A stretch of DNA of 64,000 nt from CAWIJK01 sp963836375 (lineage in GTDB: Bacteria; Actinomycetota; Acidimicrobiia; Acidimicrobiales; RAAP-2). Where the stretch lies: NCBI GenBank assembly GCA_963836375.1, contig CAWIJK010000002.1:1240001-1304000 (forward strand). Reading direction: 5' to 3'. The position numbers and the translations under genes are program-made. This document shows, one piece after another, positions 51,569 through 60,171 of this stretch (position 1 is the first letter of the stretch; every line of letters starts with the position of its first letter). The notes beneath the pieces are model-generated. The model saw only the letters and a list, made by a program, of their open reading frames with translations, searched no databases and was not told the origin of the DNA.

Positions 51569-53809
51569 TCACGACCCGGGCTCGGGATCGCGGGGCTGGC
51601 CGAGAAGCCGCTCGGCGATGACGTTGCGCTGGACCTCGCTGGTGCCCCCGGCGATGGTGAGGCAGCGGGTGGCCAAGAACCCCTGTGACCAGCGGGCCGC
51701 GCTGGCCTCGAGCGTCGCCCCCTCGGCACCGTAGAGCGAGAGCCCCATCTCTTGGACCCGTTGCTCGTGCTCGGCCCCGAGCAGCTTGCGCACGCTGGCC
51801 CCGGCACCCGGGTCGAGGCCCGACAGCGACCGCAGCCCGGCCCGGTGCCCCATGAGGCGGATCGACTGAGCCTCGGCCAGCAGCCCGCCCAGGTCCACCA
51901 GGGCGCCGGGGGGGGCGTCGTCGCCCAGTCGGCCGAGCCGCCGCAACACCGACTCGGCCCCCGCCCCGAAGGTGGAGCCCGAGGACATCGAGACCCGCTC
52001 GTTGGCCAGCGTGGTCCGACCGACGGCCCAGCCCTGGCCCGGCCGGCCGATGACGCAGTCGTCGGGGACCACGACGTCGGTCAAGAACACCTCGTTGAAC
52101 ATGGCGGCGCCGGTCAGCTCGCGCAGCGGGCGGATCTCGATGCCCGGCGACTTCATGGCGACGATGAAGTAGGTGATCCCCTCGTGCTTGGGCACGGTGG
52201 GGTCGCTGCGGGCCATGCAGATGCCCCAGTCGGCCACCTGGGCGAGCGACGTCCACACCTTCTGGCCGTTGAGCCGCCAGCCGCCGTCCACCCGCTCGGC
52301 CCTCGTGGCCAGGGCGGCCAGGTCCGACCCGGCGCCCGGCTCGCTGAACAGCTGGCACCAGGCCAGCTGGCCGAGCAGGGTCGGCCCCACCCAGCGCTCC
52401 TGTTGGGCGGGCGTCCCGTGGGCCACGATGGTGGGCAGCGCCCAGGCGCCCACCCCGAGGTTGGGCCGCAGCACCCCGGCCGCCGCCAGCTCTTCGTCGA
52501 GCACCAGCTGCTCGAGGGCCGAGGCCCCCCGGCCCCAGGGTGGGGGCCAGTGGGGCACCAACAGGCCGGACTCGGCCAGGTAGCGCCGCTGCTCGGCCCC
52601 GCTCACGGCGGCGGCGGCGGCCACCAGCGGCGCCAACTCGGCCCGGACCGCCTCGGCGCCCGGGGGGAGGTCGGCGGCCAGGGCCCGGCGGGCGCCCCCG
52701 AGGGCCAAGGTGGCCACCCGCTCGTCGAGCGAGCCGGGCCCGCCGGCCAGCAGCTGGCGGGTAGCCATGGCCCGCTTCAAGTAGAGGTGGGCGTCGTGCT
52801 CCCAGGTGAAGCCGATCCCGCCCAGGACCTGCACGCACTGCTTGGCGCAGGTGCAGAAACCGTCGAGGGCCAGGGCCCCGGCCACGGCAGCGGCCAGTGC
52901 CCGCTCGTCGCGCCCGGCCCCCTCCCCCGGACTCCCCTCGCCCGACAGCCGGTCGGCCGACCAGGCCCGGGCGGCGTCCCAGGCCGCGGCGGCGGCCTGC
53001 TCGACCACCACCAGCATGTCGGCCAGCTTGTGCTTGATCGCCTGGAACTGGCCGATCGGCCGGCCGAACTGCACCCGCACCTTGGCGTACTGCGAGGCGG
53101 TCGACAGGCACCAGTCGGCCCCGCCGGCGCACTCGGCCGAGGCCAGCACGAGCGCCAGGTCGCGCACCGTGTCCGCATCGAGTGCGCCGAGCCGGCGGAC
53201 GGCGGGGATCTCGGCCCGCTCCACGCTGAGCGCCCCGAGGGGGCGGGTCACGTCGAGCGACTCGATCGGCTCGACGGCGACGCCGTCGCACTCGGTGTCG
53301 AGCACGCACCACTCGCCGCCCGAGATCGGGACGAGGAGCAGCCGGGCGGTGGGCGCGCCGGGCACCGGCCGCAGGGTCCCGCCCACCACGACCGACCCGT
53401 CGCTCCCCGACGACACCACCTCGAGCTCCCCGGGCCCGAGGTGCACGGCGCCGGGCGCCGACCCGTCGGCCAGGCCGGCCAGGAGGGCCGAACGGGTGGC
53501 CGGGGTGCCGGTGGCGGCCACGGCCGCCGAGAGCACCAAGGTGGTCAGGAGCGGGCCCGGGACCAGGGCCCGGCCCAGCTCTTCGAGCACCACCGCCGTC
53601 TCGACCAGCCCGAAGCCCTGGCCGCCGTCGGCCTCTGCGATGTGCAGGCCCAGCCACCCCTGGTCGGCCAGCTCCTTGAAGACCCCGGGCAGCTCGGTGG
53701 CCGGGGCCTCCAGTGCGGCCCGGGCCACGGCCGGCGGGCAGTGCAACTCGCTCCAGCGACGCACGGTCCGGCGCAGGTCCTCGTGCTCCTCGGCGACGGC
53801 GACGGGCAT
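51569..53809 (-). CDS. Fused double acyl-CoA dehydrogenase (FadE34-like)
   Basis: A 746-residue protein with two acyl-CoA dehydrogenase units. Residues 1 to ~365 resemble the partner-type subunit (FGRPIGQFQAIKHKLAD, GGIGFTWEHDAHLYLKRA). Residues ~370-746 resemble the standard subunit (WCQLFSEPGAGSDLAAL, KVWTSLAQVADWG, IAGGTSEVQRNVIAERLLG). This fused form is known in actinobacterial steroid side-chain degradation (FadE34) and corresponds to the split pair at 36379/37610. The ATG comes right after the ferredoxin stop (TGAG-ATG). Confidence 0.9.
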   Translation of the reverse strand: MPVAVAEEHEDLRRTVRRWSELHCPPAVARAALEAPATELPGVFKELADQGWLGLHIAEADGGQGFGLVETAVVLEELGRALVPGPLLTTLVLSAAVAATGTPATRSALLAGLADGSAPGAVHLGPGELEVVSSGSDGSVVVGGTLRPVPGAPTARLLLVPISGGEWCVLDTECDGVAVEPIESLDVTRPLGALSVERAEIPAVRRLGALDADTVRDLALVLASAECAGGADWCLSTASQYAKVRVQFGRPIGQFQAIKHKLADMLVVVEQAAAAAWDAARAWSADRLSGEGSPGEGAGRDERALAAAVAGALALDGFCTCAKQCVQVLGGIGFTWEHDAHLYLKRAMATRQLLAGGPGSLDERVATLALGGARRALAADLPPGAEAVRAELAPLVAAAAAVSGAEQRRYLAESGLLVPHWPPPWGRGASALEQLVLDEELAAAGVLRPNLGVGAWALPTIVAHGTPAQQERWVGPTLLGQLAWCQLFSEPGAGSDLAALATRAERVDGGWRLNGQKVWTSLAQVADWGICMARSDPTVPKHEGITYFIVAMKSPGIEIRPLRELTGAAMFNEVFLTDVVVPDDCVIGRPGQGWAVGRTTLANERVSMSSGSTFGAGAESVLRRLGRLGDDAPPGALVDLGGLLAEAQSIRLMGHRAGLRSLSGLDPGAGASVRKLLGAEHEQRVQEMGLSLYGAEGATLEASAARWSQGFLATRCLTIAGGTSEVQRNVIAERLLGQPRDPEPGS

Positions 53810-53810
53810 C

Positions 53811-54038
53811 TCAGGGCGCCCCGTGGTCCAGCCGCTGGCCGTCGCGCCACAGCGAGATGGCACCGACCGGGCACCCTTCGGCCACCACCTTGAGGCGCTC
53901 GGGGTCGGTGGCCTCGGGATCGACGACGACGGCGTGGCCGTCGTCGTCGAGGTCGAAGCTCTCGGGGGCCCAGAACAGGCAGTTCCCCGAGCCCATGCAG
54001 GTGTCGCGGTCGATGCGGATCTCGATGCGGTGGCTCAT
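53811..54038 (-). CDS. [3Fe-4S]-type ferredoxin
   Basis: A 75-residue ferredoxin: DRDTCMGSGNC at residues ~10-20, then EGCPVGAI near the C-terminus. The second cysteine of a four-Cys cluster is replaced by Gly, so three Cys ligands remain, as in the [3Fe-4S] ferredoxins that serve bacterial P450s. It lies in the same operon as a P450 and probably delivers electrons to it. A ferredoxin reductase gene is not nearby. Confidence 0.9.
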   Translation of the reverse strand: MSHRIEIRIDRDTCMGSGNCLFWAPESFDLDDDGHAVVVDPEATDPERLKVVAEGCPVGAISLWRDGQRLDHGAP

Positions 54039-54087
54039 CGCTGTGCCCCACTGTGTCCGATGCGCGCACCGGCGCGCCGGTCGGGCC

Positions 54088-55263
54088 TCATGGGCGGCGC
54101 AGCAACAGGGCACTGGTCGGCACGCCCTCGCCCGAAGTAACCAGGCAGGTGCTCGCCCCGGCGACCTGGGCCGTCGACGTCCCCCGGATCTGGCGCACCC
54201 CCTCGGTGATCAGGTTGAAGCCGTGGACGTACGCCTCGGACATGCCTCCGCCCGAGGTGTTGACCGGGAGGCGACCGCCGTCGACCCGCAGGTTCCCCTC
54301 GGCCACGAAGGCCGGCGCCTCCCCCCGGCCGCAGAAGCCGTAGCCCTCCAAGGAGAGCAGGACCAGCGGGCTGAAGGCGTCGTAGATCTGGGCCACGTCC
54401 ACGTCGTCGGGACCGAGATCGGACTGTTCCCACAGCTTGGCCGCACAGGCCCAGGCCGGTCCGGTCAGCGGGTCGTCGCAGTAGTAGTTGACCATCGACT
54501 CGTGCTGGCGGTGGAGGCCCTGGGCGAACGAGTGGATCAGGGCCGGGGGGTTGGGCCCGTCGGCCGCCCGCTCGGCCGAGACGACCACCGCCGCCAGGGC
54601 CCCGTCGGTCTCGAGGCAGTTGTCGAAGAGGCACAGCGGCTCTGAGACCCAGCGGGCCGACATGTAGTCGTCGAGGGTCATCGCCTTGTCGTACATCAAC
54701 GCCGCGGGGTTCCGGTTGGCATGGGCCCGCACGGCCATGGCCACCTCGGCCAGATGCTCACGGGTGGCGCCGTACTCGTGCATGTAGCGCCGGGTCAGCA
54801 TGGCCACTTCGTCCACCGGCCGCAGCAGGCCGAAGGGCCGGGTCCACTGGGCCTGGATCGGCAGCCGGGTGGGGGCGGCGGCCCACGGGCGGCTGGACCT
54901 CGCCCCGCGCTTGCGCGACCGCCAGGCCACCACCACGTCGGCCTGGCCGGTGGCCACCGCCATGGCGGCGTGGCCGATGGTGGCGCAGCCGGCGCCACCA
55001 CCGTGGGCGACCTGGGAGAAGAAGGTCACGTCGCCGGCCCCGATGTTCTTGGCCATGGCGACCTCGTCGGTCGTCTCCAGAGTGTAGGAGCACAGCCCGT
55101 CCACCTCGCCGGGGTCGATGCCGGCGTCGGCCAGGGCGGCCACCACCGCCTCGGCCGCCAGCTGGCCCTCGGGGGCGTCGAGGTGCTTGGCGAACGGCGT
55201 CTGGCCGATCCCGGCGATGGCCGTGGTATCGCGCAGAACGGCGCGGTCGGTTCGGTGAGCCAC
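54088..55263 (-). CDS. Thiolase-like acyl-CoA acyltransferase (SCP-x type)
   Basis: A 391-residue thiolase-fold protein. It opens TTAIAGIGQTPFAKHLD and keeps a cysteine at the nucleophile position (AGCATIGHAA, C93). VAQIYDAFSP and NTSGGGMSEAYVHG follow. Unlike the thiolase-like protein at 17187 it could carry out thiolysis. It lies between the P450 and ferredoxin genes. The start is GTG 55263; a longer frame upstream runs antisense to P450 codons and is not credible. Confidence 0.85.
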   Translation of the reverse strand: MAHRTDRAVLRDTTAIAGIGQTPFAKHLDAPEGQLAAEAVVAALADAGIDPGEVDGLCSYTLETTDEVAMAKNIGAGDVTFFSQVAHGGGAGCATIGHAAMAVATGQADVVVAWRSRKRGARSSRPWAAAPTRLPIQAQWTRPFGLLRPVDEVAMLTRRYMHEYGATREHLAEVAMAVRAHANRNPAALMYDKAMTLDDYMSARWVSEPLCLFDNCLETDGALAAVVVSAERAADGPNPPALIHSFAQGLHRQHESMVNYYCDDPLTGPAWACAAKLWEQSDLGPDDVDVAQIYDAFSPLVLLSLEGYGFCGRGEAPAFVAEGNLRVDGGRLPVNTSGGGMSEAYVHGFNLITEGVRQIRGTSTAQVAGASTCLVTSGEGVPTSALLLRRP

Positions 55264-55292
55264 GGACCGTGACGTTAACGCCCGCGCCCCGC

Positions 55293-56528
55293 TCAGCGGG
55301 CCTGGAAGACGACCGGCAGCGACAGAGGCGAGCGGAACGCCATCCCGCAGATCTGGGGGGCCTCGGCCTCGGGATCCAGTCGGAGGTCGGGCAACCGGTC
55401 GAACAGGGTGTTCATCGCCACCCGGGTCTCCATGCGGGCCAGGTGCATACCGAGGCAGACGTGCACCCCGAATCCGAACCCGACGTGCTGCTTGACCTCG
55501 CGGGTGATGTCGAAGGCGTCGGGGTTCTCGTATTTGCGCTCGTCCCGGTTGGCCGCGCCCAGCAACAGGGCGACGTCGGCCCCCTCGTCGACGGTCACCC
55601 CGGCCAGCTCGGTCTGAGTGAGCGCCCGGCGCAGGATCACCGTGACCGGCGGCTCCCACCGGATGGTCTCTTCGATCGCCGTGGGGATCAGCGAGCGGTC
55701 CTCGATCACCATGGCCAGCTGGTCGGGGTTGGTGAGCAGCCCGAAGAGCATGCTGCCCGAGGCCCGGTAGGTGGTCTCAACCCCGGCCGGGAGCAGGAGC
55801 CGCAGGAACGAGTAGATCTCCTCGTCGCTGAGCTTGGCCCCGTCCACCTCGACGTTCACGAGCTCGGTGATGAGGTCGTCGTCGGGGTTCTGGCGGCGGT
55901 CGGCCAGCACCTCGGCGAAGTAGTCCCGCAGGCCCTCGGAGGCCGCCACCCCGCGGTCCCAGTTGGCGGCCACACTGGTGATCTCGATGGCCCACCGCTG
56001 GAACTTCGGATAGTCGGACCGGGGGAGCCCGAGGATCCGGGCGATGACCTGCACCGGGAAGTTGAAGGTGAGCTCGCGCACCAAATCGGCCCGACCGCGA
56101 CCGGCGAAGCCGTCGATCAGTTCGTTGACCACGGCGCGGACCAGACCCTCCTCCCAGCGCTCGAGCATCTTGGAGCGGAAGGCCGGGGAGACCAGGGCCC
56201 GCTGCATACGGTGTTCGGGCTCGTCCATCTGCAAGATGGTGCGGCCCATCACCATGCCGATGACCCCTTCGTAGATGATCGACGAGTAGGTCTCGTTGTC
56301 CCGCAGCACCTGGACGCACTCGTCGAAACCGAGCACGGTGACCGGCTCGACGGGTCCGAACGACTCACTGGCCCCGTCGCCCACGTCGATGGCGCCCACG
56401 TGGACCGGGCTCTGGCGGCGCAGTTCGGCCAGGCGGGGGAACGGGTCGACGATATTGCCGGCCACGGTGTCCTGCAGCTCGTAGGGGTCGAACGGCGTGA
56501 GCTGCTCGCCGGTATCGGTGCTGGCCAT
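55293..56528 (-). CDS. Cytochrome P450
   Basis: A 411-residue P450 with the heme loop FGFGVHVCLG (Cys 358), the I-helix motif AGVETT (248-253, oxygen activation) and E287-x-x-R290. The ATG at 56528 follows GGAGG. It hydroxylates an organic substrate with electrons from a ferredoxin, the gene for which lies two genes downstream. It heads the operon P450, thiolase, ferredoxin, fused acyl-CoA dehydrogenase, CMD-like, opposite a TetR gene. Confidence 0.95.
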   Translation of the reverse strand: MASTDTGEQLTPFDPYELQDTVAGNIVDPFPRLAELRRQSPVHVGAIDVGDGASESFGPVEPVTVLGFDECVQVLRDNETYSSIIYEGVIGMVMGRTILQMDEPEHRMQRALVSPAFRSKMLERWEEGLVRAVVNELIDGFAGRGRADLVRELTFNFPVQVIARILGLPRSDYPKFQRWAIEITSVAANWDRGVAASEGLRDYFAEVLADRRQNPDDDLITELVNVEVDGAKLSDEEIYSFLRLLLPAGVETTYRASGSMLFGLLTNPDQLAMVIEDRSLIPTAIEETIRWEPPVTVILRRALTQTELAGVTVDEGADVALLLGAANRDERKYENPDAFDITREVKQHVGFGFGVHVCLGMHLARMETRVAMNTLFDRLPDLRLDPEAEAPQICGMAFRSPLSLPVVFQAR

Positions 56529-56582
56529 AAGGGCTTTCCTCCCTGACGGCGGCCCCGGCCGCCGAACGCGGCGAGCCTATAT

Positions 56583-56596
56583 CAAACGTTCGTTTG
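56583..56596. promoter_or_regulatory. Palindrome CAAACG-TT-CGTTTG, putative TetR operator
   Basis: Two perfect six-base half-sites around a TT spacer lie between the P450 operon (start 56528) and the divergent TetR gene (start 56706). Position and form fit a TetR autoregulatory and operon operator. It is also more AT-rich than its surroundings. Confidence 0.65.
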
Positions 56597-56705
56597 GATT
56601 GGGCCACCGCCCAGCCCCAGGTCAGGCCGGGTCCGAGCCGGCCCGGGCCCACGCCTGGGGAGGGCGCGGTTCGACGCCGGGCCCCCGTGGCCCGAAGATG
56701 GGGGC

Positions 56706-57321
56706 ATGCCCCCCGGACGAGAGGCCGCCCGACCCGGCGCCACCTCTCAGCGCCAGCACATCTTGGACACCGCCCTGTCGCTCATGGCCCAGCGCGGGGT
56801 CGACGGGACGAGCATGCGCGACCTGGCCAACGCCGCCGGCCTGAACGTGGCCTCGCTCTACCACTACTTCCCCTCCAAGCGCGACCTGCTGGTGGCCGTC
56901 CTCGACGAGCGCGGGTTCCTCGACGACCTGGCCGCTCCCCGCCCCCCTGCCCTGGTCCGCCGCTCGGGCGACGAGCTGGCCGGGATGCTCAACGACATGC
57001 TGGCCTCCATGCTCGAGGTCGAGGACTTCATCCGCCTGATGCTGGGCGAGGTGATGCGCGGCGACGACACCGCCCACGGGGTCGGCGTCGAGCTGTTCGA
57101 GCGCGACCCAAGAGTCGCTCGAGCGCTGGCTGACCGAGACCGAGCCCGAGCTGTGCGAGCGCTCCGGTGCCCCCGAGGTGGCCCGGATGCTCCGGGCCAT
57201 GGTCGTCGGGCTCTTCTTCGAGCACGTCGCCGGGGTGCTTGACGACGGCGGGGACACCGCCGCCGCCTTCGAGCAGCGGGCCGCCGAGGCCGCCGCCGTG
57301 CTCCGGGCCCGATCGGTTTGA
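56706..57321 (+). pseudogene. TetR-family regulator gene, frameshifted
   Basis: Residues 1-~135 give a clear TetR N-terminus (HILDTALSLMAQRGVDGTSM, then MRDLANAAGLNVASLYHYFP) and the first part of the ligand domain. The frame is lost near 57110. In the next frame the sense continues: ESLERWLTETEPELCERSG, FFEHVAGVLDDGG, ending at TGA 57319-57321. With one base skipped the product has ~204 residues, normal for TetR. It probably represses the divergent P450 operon. Error or real disruption cannot be told apart here. Confidence 0.82.
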
Positions 57322-57421
57322 CGCTGCGGTGACCGGCGACCCGACGGGGGCCGGGAACCCCGGGCCCGGTGCCTTCGAGCCACCGGACGACCCCCGGCCC
57401 GACGACCGTGTCTGGCCGGCC

Positions 57422-58036
57422 ATGACCTGGCCGGCCGGGGCCCCGGGCGAGCTTTCGGGTGCCACGGTGCGGCTGGCGCCGGCCGACCCGGCGGGCGACG
57501 CCGAAGAGCTCTTCGCCGCCCTCGACGACGACGAGGTGTGGCGCCACGTCCCCGGGCGCCCACAGAGCGCGGCGCGCCTCGCTGAGGCCATGGCCGCCGC
57601 GGTGGCCGACCCGGGCCGCCTCCAGTGGCTGGTCCGGGCGGCCCGTCCGGTCGGTGGCCGGCCGGCGGGGACGGTCCTCGGGACCACGTCGTACCTGGAG
57701 GTCTCGCCGCGCGACGCCCGCCTCGAGATCGGGGCCACCTTGTACGTCCGGTCGGTGTGGGGGACCGCCGTCAACCCCGAGGCCAAGCTCGTGCTGCTCG
57801 GCCTGGCCTTCGACCGGCTCGGGGCGGGCCGGGTGCAGCTCAAGACCGACGTGCGCAACCGGCGCAGCCAACGGGCGATCGCCCGGCTCGGGGCCCGCTA
57901 CGAGGGGACGCTGCGCCGCTACCAGCGACGCGACGACGGGACCGTCCGCGACACCGTGCTGTTCTCGATCACCGCCGAGGAGTGGCCCACGGTGCGCGAA
58001 CGCCTGGTCGCCCGGCTCGGGGACGCCGCGCCGTGA
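57422..58036 (+). CDS. GNAT-family (RimJ/RimL-type) N-acetyltransferase
   Basis: About 204 residues: SGATVRLAPADP opening, GATLYVRSVWGTAVNPEAK in the middle and AFDRLGAGRVQLKTDVRNRR with an RSQRAIARLGA acetyl-CoA-binding segment. This is the GNAT fold of ribosomal-protein or small-molecule acetyltransferases. The ATG at 57422 matches the usual family start; GTG 57329 would add ~31 Pro/Gly-rich residues. It lies after the TetR gene and converges on a CoA ligase. Confidence 0.83.
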   Translation: MTWPAGAPGELSGATVRLAPADPAGDAEELFAALDDDEVWRHVPGRPQSAARLAEAMAAAVADPGRLQWLVRAARPVGGRPAGTVLGTTSYLEVSPRDARLEIGATLYVRSVWGTAVNPEAKLVLLGLAFDRLGAGRVQLKTDVRNRRSQRAIARLGARYEGTLRRYQRRDDGTVRDTVLFSITAEEWPTVRERLVARLGDAAP

Positions 58037-58061
58037 GCACCGGGGAACCGGGCCGGCGCGG

Positions 58062-59597
58062 TCAGACCCGGCTCTGCTGGCGCAGCAGTCGCTTGAGCAC
58101 CTTGCCGTTGGGGTCCCGGGGCAGCTCGTCGACGATCTCCCAGGCGTGGGGGACCTTGTAGTCGGCCAGGTGCTGGCGGACCCAGGTTGCCAGCTCGTCG
58201 GTCGTGGCCTCCCCGCGCAGCTCCACCATGGCCTTGAGGTGCTCACCGTCGCGCTCGTCGGGGATCCCGAACACGGCGCAGTCGACCACGGCGGGATGGT
58301 CGTGGAGGACCTCTTCGATCTCGCGCGGGGCGATGTTGACCCCGCCCCAGAGCACCATGTCCGACACCCGGTCGGTAATGGTCAGGTAGCCCTCCTCGTC
58401 GACGTGACCGACATCACCGACGCTGAAGGCGTCGTCGCGCCAGGCGCGCGCCGTGGCCTCGGGGTCGTTGCGGTAGGTGAAGCGGTGGGCCCCCGGCGGG
58501 CGGATCCAGACCACCCCGTCGGCCCCGGCGGGCTGGGGCTGCCCCTCTGCGTCGAGGATCCTGATCTCCACCCCCGGCCACGGGCGGCCGACGCTGCCGG
58601 GACGCTCGAGCCACTCGGCCGGGGCGATGCGGGTGGCCCCGCCCTCGCTCGCCCCGTAGAGCTCGTGGATCTCGGTGGTGGGGAAGGCGGCCATCATCCG
58701 GCGCTTCACCGCCACCGGGCAGGGGGCCCCGCCGTGGACGATGAGGCGCAGGCTCGAGGTGTCGATGTCCGCCCGCACGTCGTCGGGCAGCTCGAGGATG
58801 CGGATGAAGTGCGACGGCACCATGAACGACCGGGTCCCGCCGAAGCGCTCGATGTCAGAGAGGAAGCCGCGGGCGTCGAAGCGGGGCGGGATCACCATCG
58901 TCGCCCCCACGTACAAAGAGGTCATGGCCCAGCCGGCGTGGGAGGCGTGGTAGCACGGGCCCGACATCACGTAGACGTCGTCGGCCGTCCAGCCCCACAA
59001 GAGGGACTGGCCCTCCATGCCCGCCCGGCGGGTCACCTCCTCGCCGAGCCCGCCGTGGACCACGCCCTTGGGCCGGGCCGTCGTGCCCGAGGTGTAGAAG
59101 ACGAGCTCGGGGCCCGGGCCGGCGTCGAGCGCCGGGTCGACCGGGGCGGCGGCCAGGCGCTCCTCGTAGTCGCGCCCCACCACCAGGCGCCCGACCGGCG
59201 GGCCCCCCGGGGCCAGGGCGCCGCCCAGCTCGCCCTCGTGGTCGGCGTGGCCCACCACCGCGCCGACCCCGGCGTCGGCCAACAGGTAGGACAGCTCGGC
59301 CGCCTTCAGGTGCCAGTTGACCGGCAGGAACGGTGCCCCCGCCATGGCGGCGGCGATGGCCACCTCGAAGGGCTCGAAACCGTTGGGCAGCACCGAGGCC
59401 ACCGGCCGGCCCGGGCCGGCACCGAGGCCGGCCAGCACGTGGGCCAGGCGGCGGGACCGCTGGTCGAGCTCCCGGTAGGTCCGCGACCGTCCGCCCACCA
59501 CCATCGCCGGACGGTCCGGGGACGCCGCGGCGTGGTCGCCCACCCCCCGACCCACAGCGTCGCCCGGTGCGTCCTGGCCTTCGGTTCCCGCCGACAC
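58062..59597 (-). CDS. AMP-forming acyl-CoA ligase
   Basis: About 511 residues with VFYTSGTTARPKGVVHG (P-loop), ELYGASEGGATR, FSVGDVGHVDEEGYL and a C-terminal RDPNGKVLKRLLR with the catalytic Lys. This is a fatty-acid or aryl-acid CoA ligase. The GTG at 59597 is preferred; GTG 59633 is 12 residues longer. A TACCGT hexamer just upstream could be the -10 box of a short-leader transcript. It is divergent from the SRPBCC gene. Confidence 0.88.
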   Translation of the reverse strand: MSAGTEGQDAPGDAVGRGVGDHAAASPDRPAMVVGGRSRTYRELDQRSRRLAHVLAGLGAGPGRPVASVLPNGFEPFEVAIAAAMAGAPFLPVNWHLKAAELSYLLADAGVGAVVGHADHEGELGGALAPGGPPVGRLVVGRDYEERLAAAPVDPALDAGPGPELVFYTSGTTARPKGVVHGGLGEEVTRRAGMEGQSLLWGWTADDVYVMSGPCYHASHAGWAMTSLYVGATMVIPPRFDARGFLSDIERFGGTRSFMVPSHFIRILELPDDVRADIDTSSLRLIVHGGAPCPVAVKRRMMAAFPTTEIHELYGASEGGATRIAPAEWLERPGSVGRPWPGVEIRILDAEGQPQPAGADGVVWIRPPGAHRFTYRNDPEATARAWRDDAFSVGDVGHVDEEGYLTITDRVSDMVLWGGVNIAPREIEEVLHDHPAVVDCAVFGIPDERDGEHLKAMVELRGEATTDELATWVRQHLADYKVPHAWEIVDELPRDPNGKVLKRLLRQQSRV

Positions 59598-59677
59598 GCC
59601 GGAGCACGGTAGCACTGGGCGCCCGACCGGCACCGGACCCAGTTGCCGCCGGCCCCCGGGGAAGATAGCAAGGGGCC

Positions 59678-60145
59678 ATGTCCGAGCTGGCCGCCGTGGA
59701 GCAGGTCGAGATCGCCGCGCCGCTGGCCGAGGTGTGGGCCTACCGCCTCGACTTCACCAACCTCCCCGAGTACAACCCCGACGTGAGCGGGGTCGAGCGG
59801 GTCGCCGACGGCTCGGGAGACGGCGGGGCGGCCGGCGCCGGGGCGCGCTACGCCTTCAACCTGGCCACCGAGCACGGGTCGCACCCGGTCACCTTGACCA
59901 CGACCGGAGCCGTCAAGGACCGGGAGGTGGCGGCCACCATGAAGGGCGGCATGTCGGCCAACGAGGTCTTCGTCGTCGAGCCGGCCGGTACCGGGCGCTG
60001 CCGGGCCACCCTCTCGCTGTGGATCGATCTCCCGGCCCGGTTGGCGGCCGACACCGCCCTCGAGCTGCTGGCCGGAGGCCGTCGACAGATCCGCGGCGAG
60101 CTCGACGCCATGCAGGCGGTGCTCGAGGAGCGCCACCGGGCCTGA
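59678..60145 (+). CDS. SRPBCC-superfamily (START-like) protein
   Basis: A 155-residue protein with the opening EQVEIAAPLAEVWAYRLDF, typical of the polyketide-cyclase/START-like fold that forms a hydrophobic ligand cavity. It has alternating beta strands and a long C-terminal helix (RRQIRGELDAMQAVLEE). It may bind or process a lipid-like molecule. It is followed after 26 bases by a PaaK-like ligase reading the same way. Confidence 0.8.
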   Translation: MSELAAVEQVEIAAPLAEVWAYRLDFTNLPEYNPDVSGVERVADGSGDGGAAGAGARYAFNLATEHGSHPVTLTTTGAVKDREVAATMKGGMSANEVFVVEPAGTGRCRATLSLWIDLPARLAADTALELLAGGRRQIRGELDAMQAVLEERHRA

Positions 60146-60171
60146 GATCGCCCGGCGCCGGTTGTGGAAAC

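Noticed and set aside
32978..56528. Calling the region a cholesterol/steroid degradation cluster
   Set aside because: Acyl-CoA dehydrogenase, P450 and thiolase types are suggestive, but no ring-degradation genes (kstD, ksh, hsaA-D types) or mce transporters occur here. The substrate is left open.
4965..57115. Programmed +1 ribosomal frameshifting
   Set aside because: The junctions share no slippery codon, stop codon or stimulatory structure, and the genes are unrelated. Sequence insertions are simpler.
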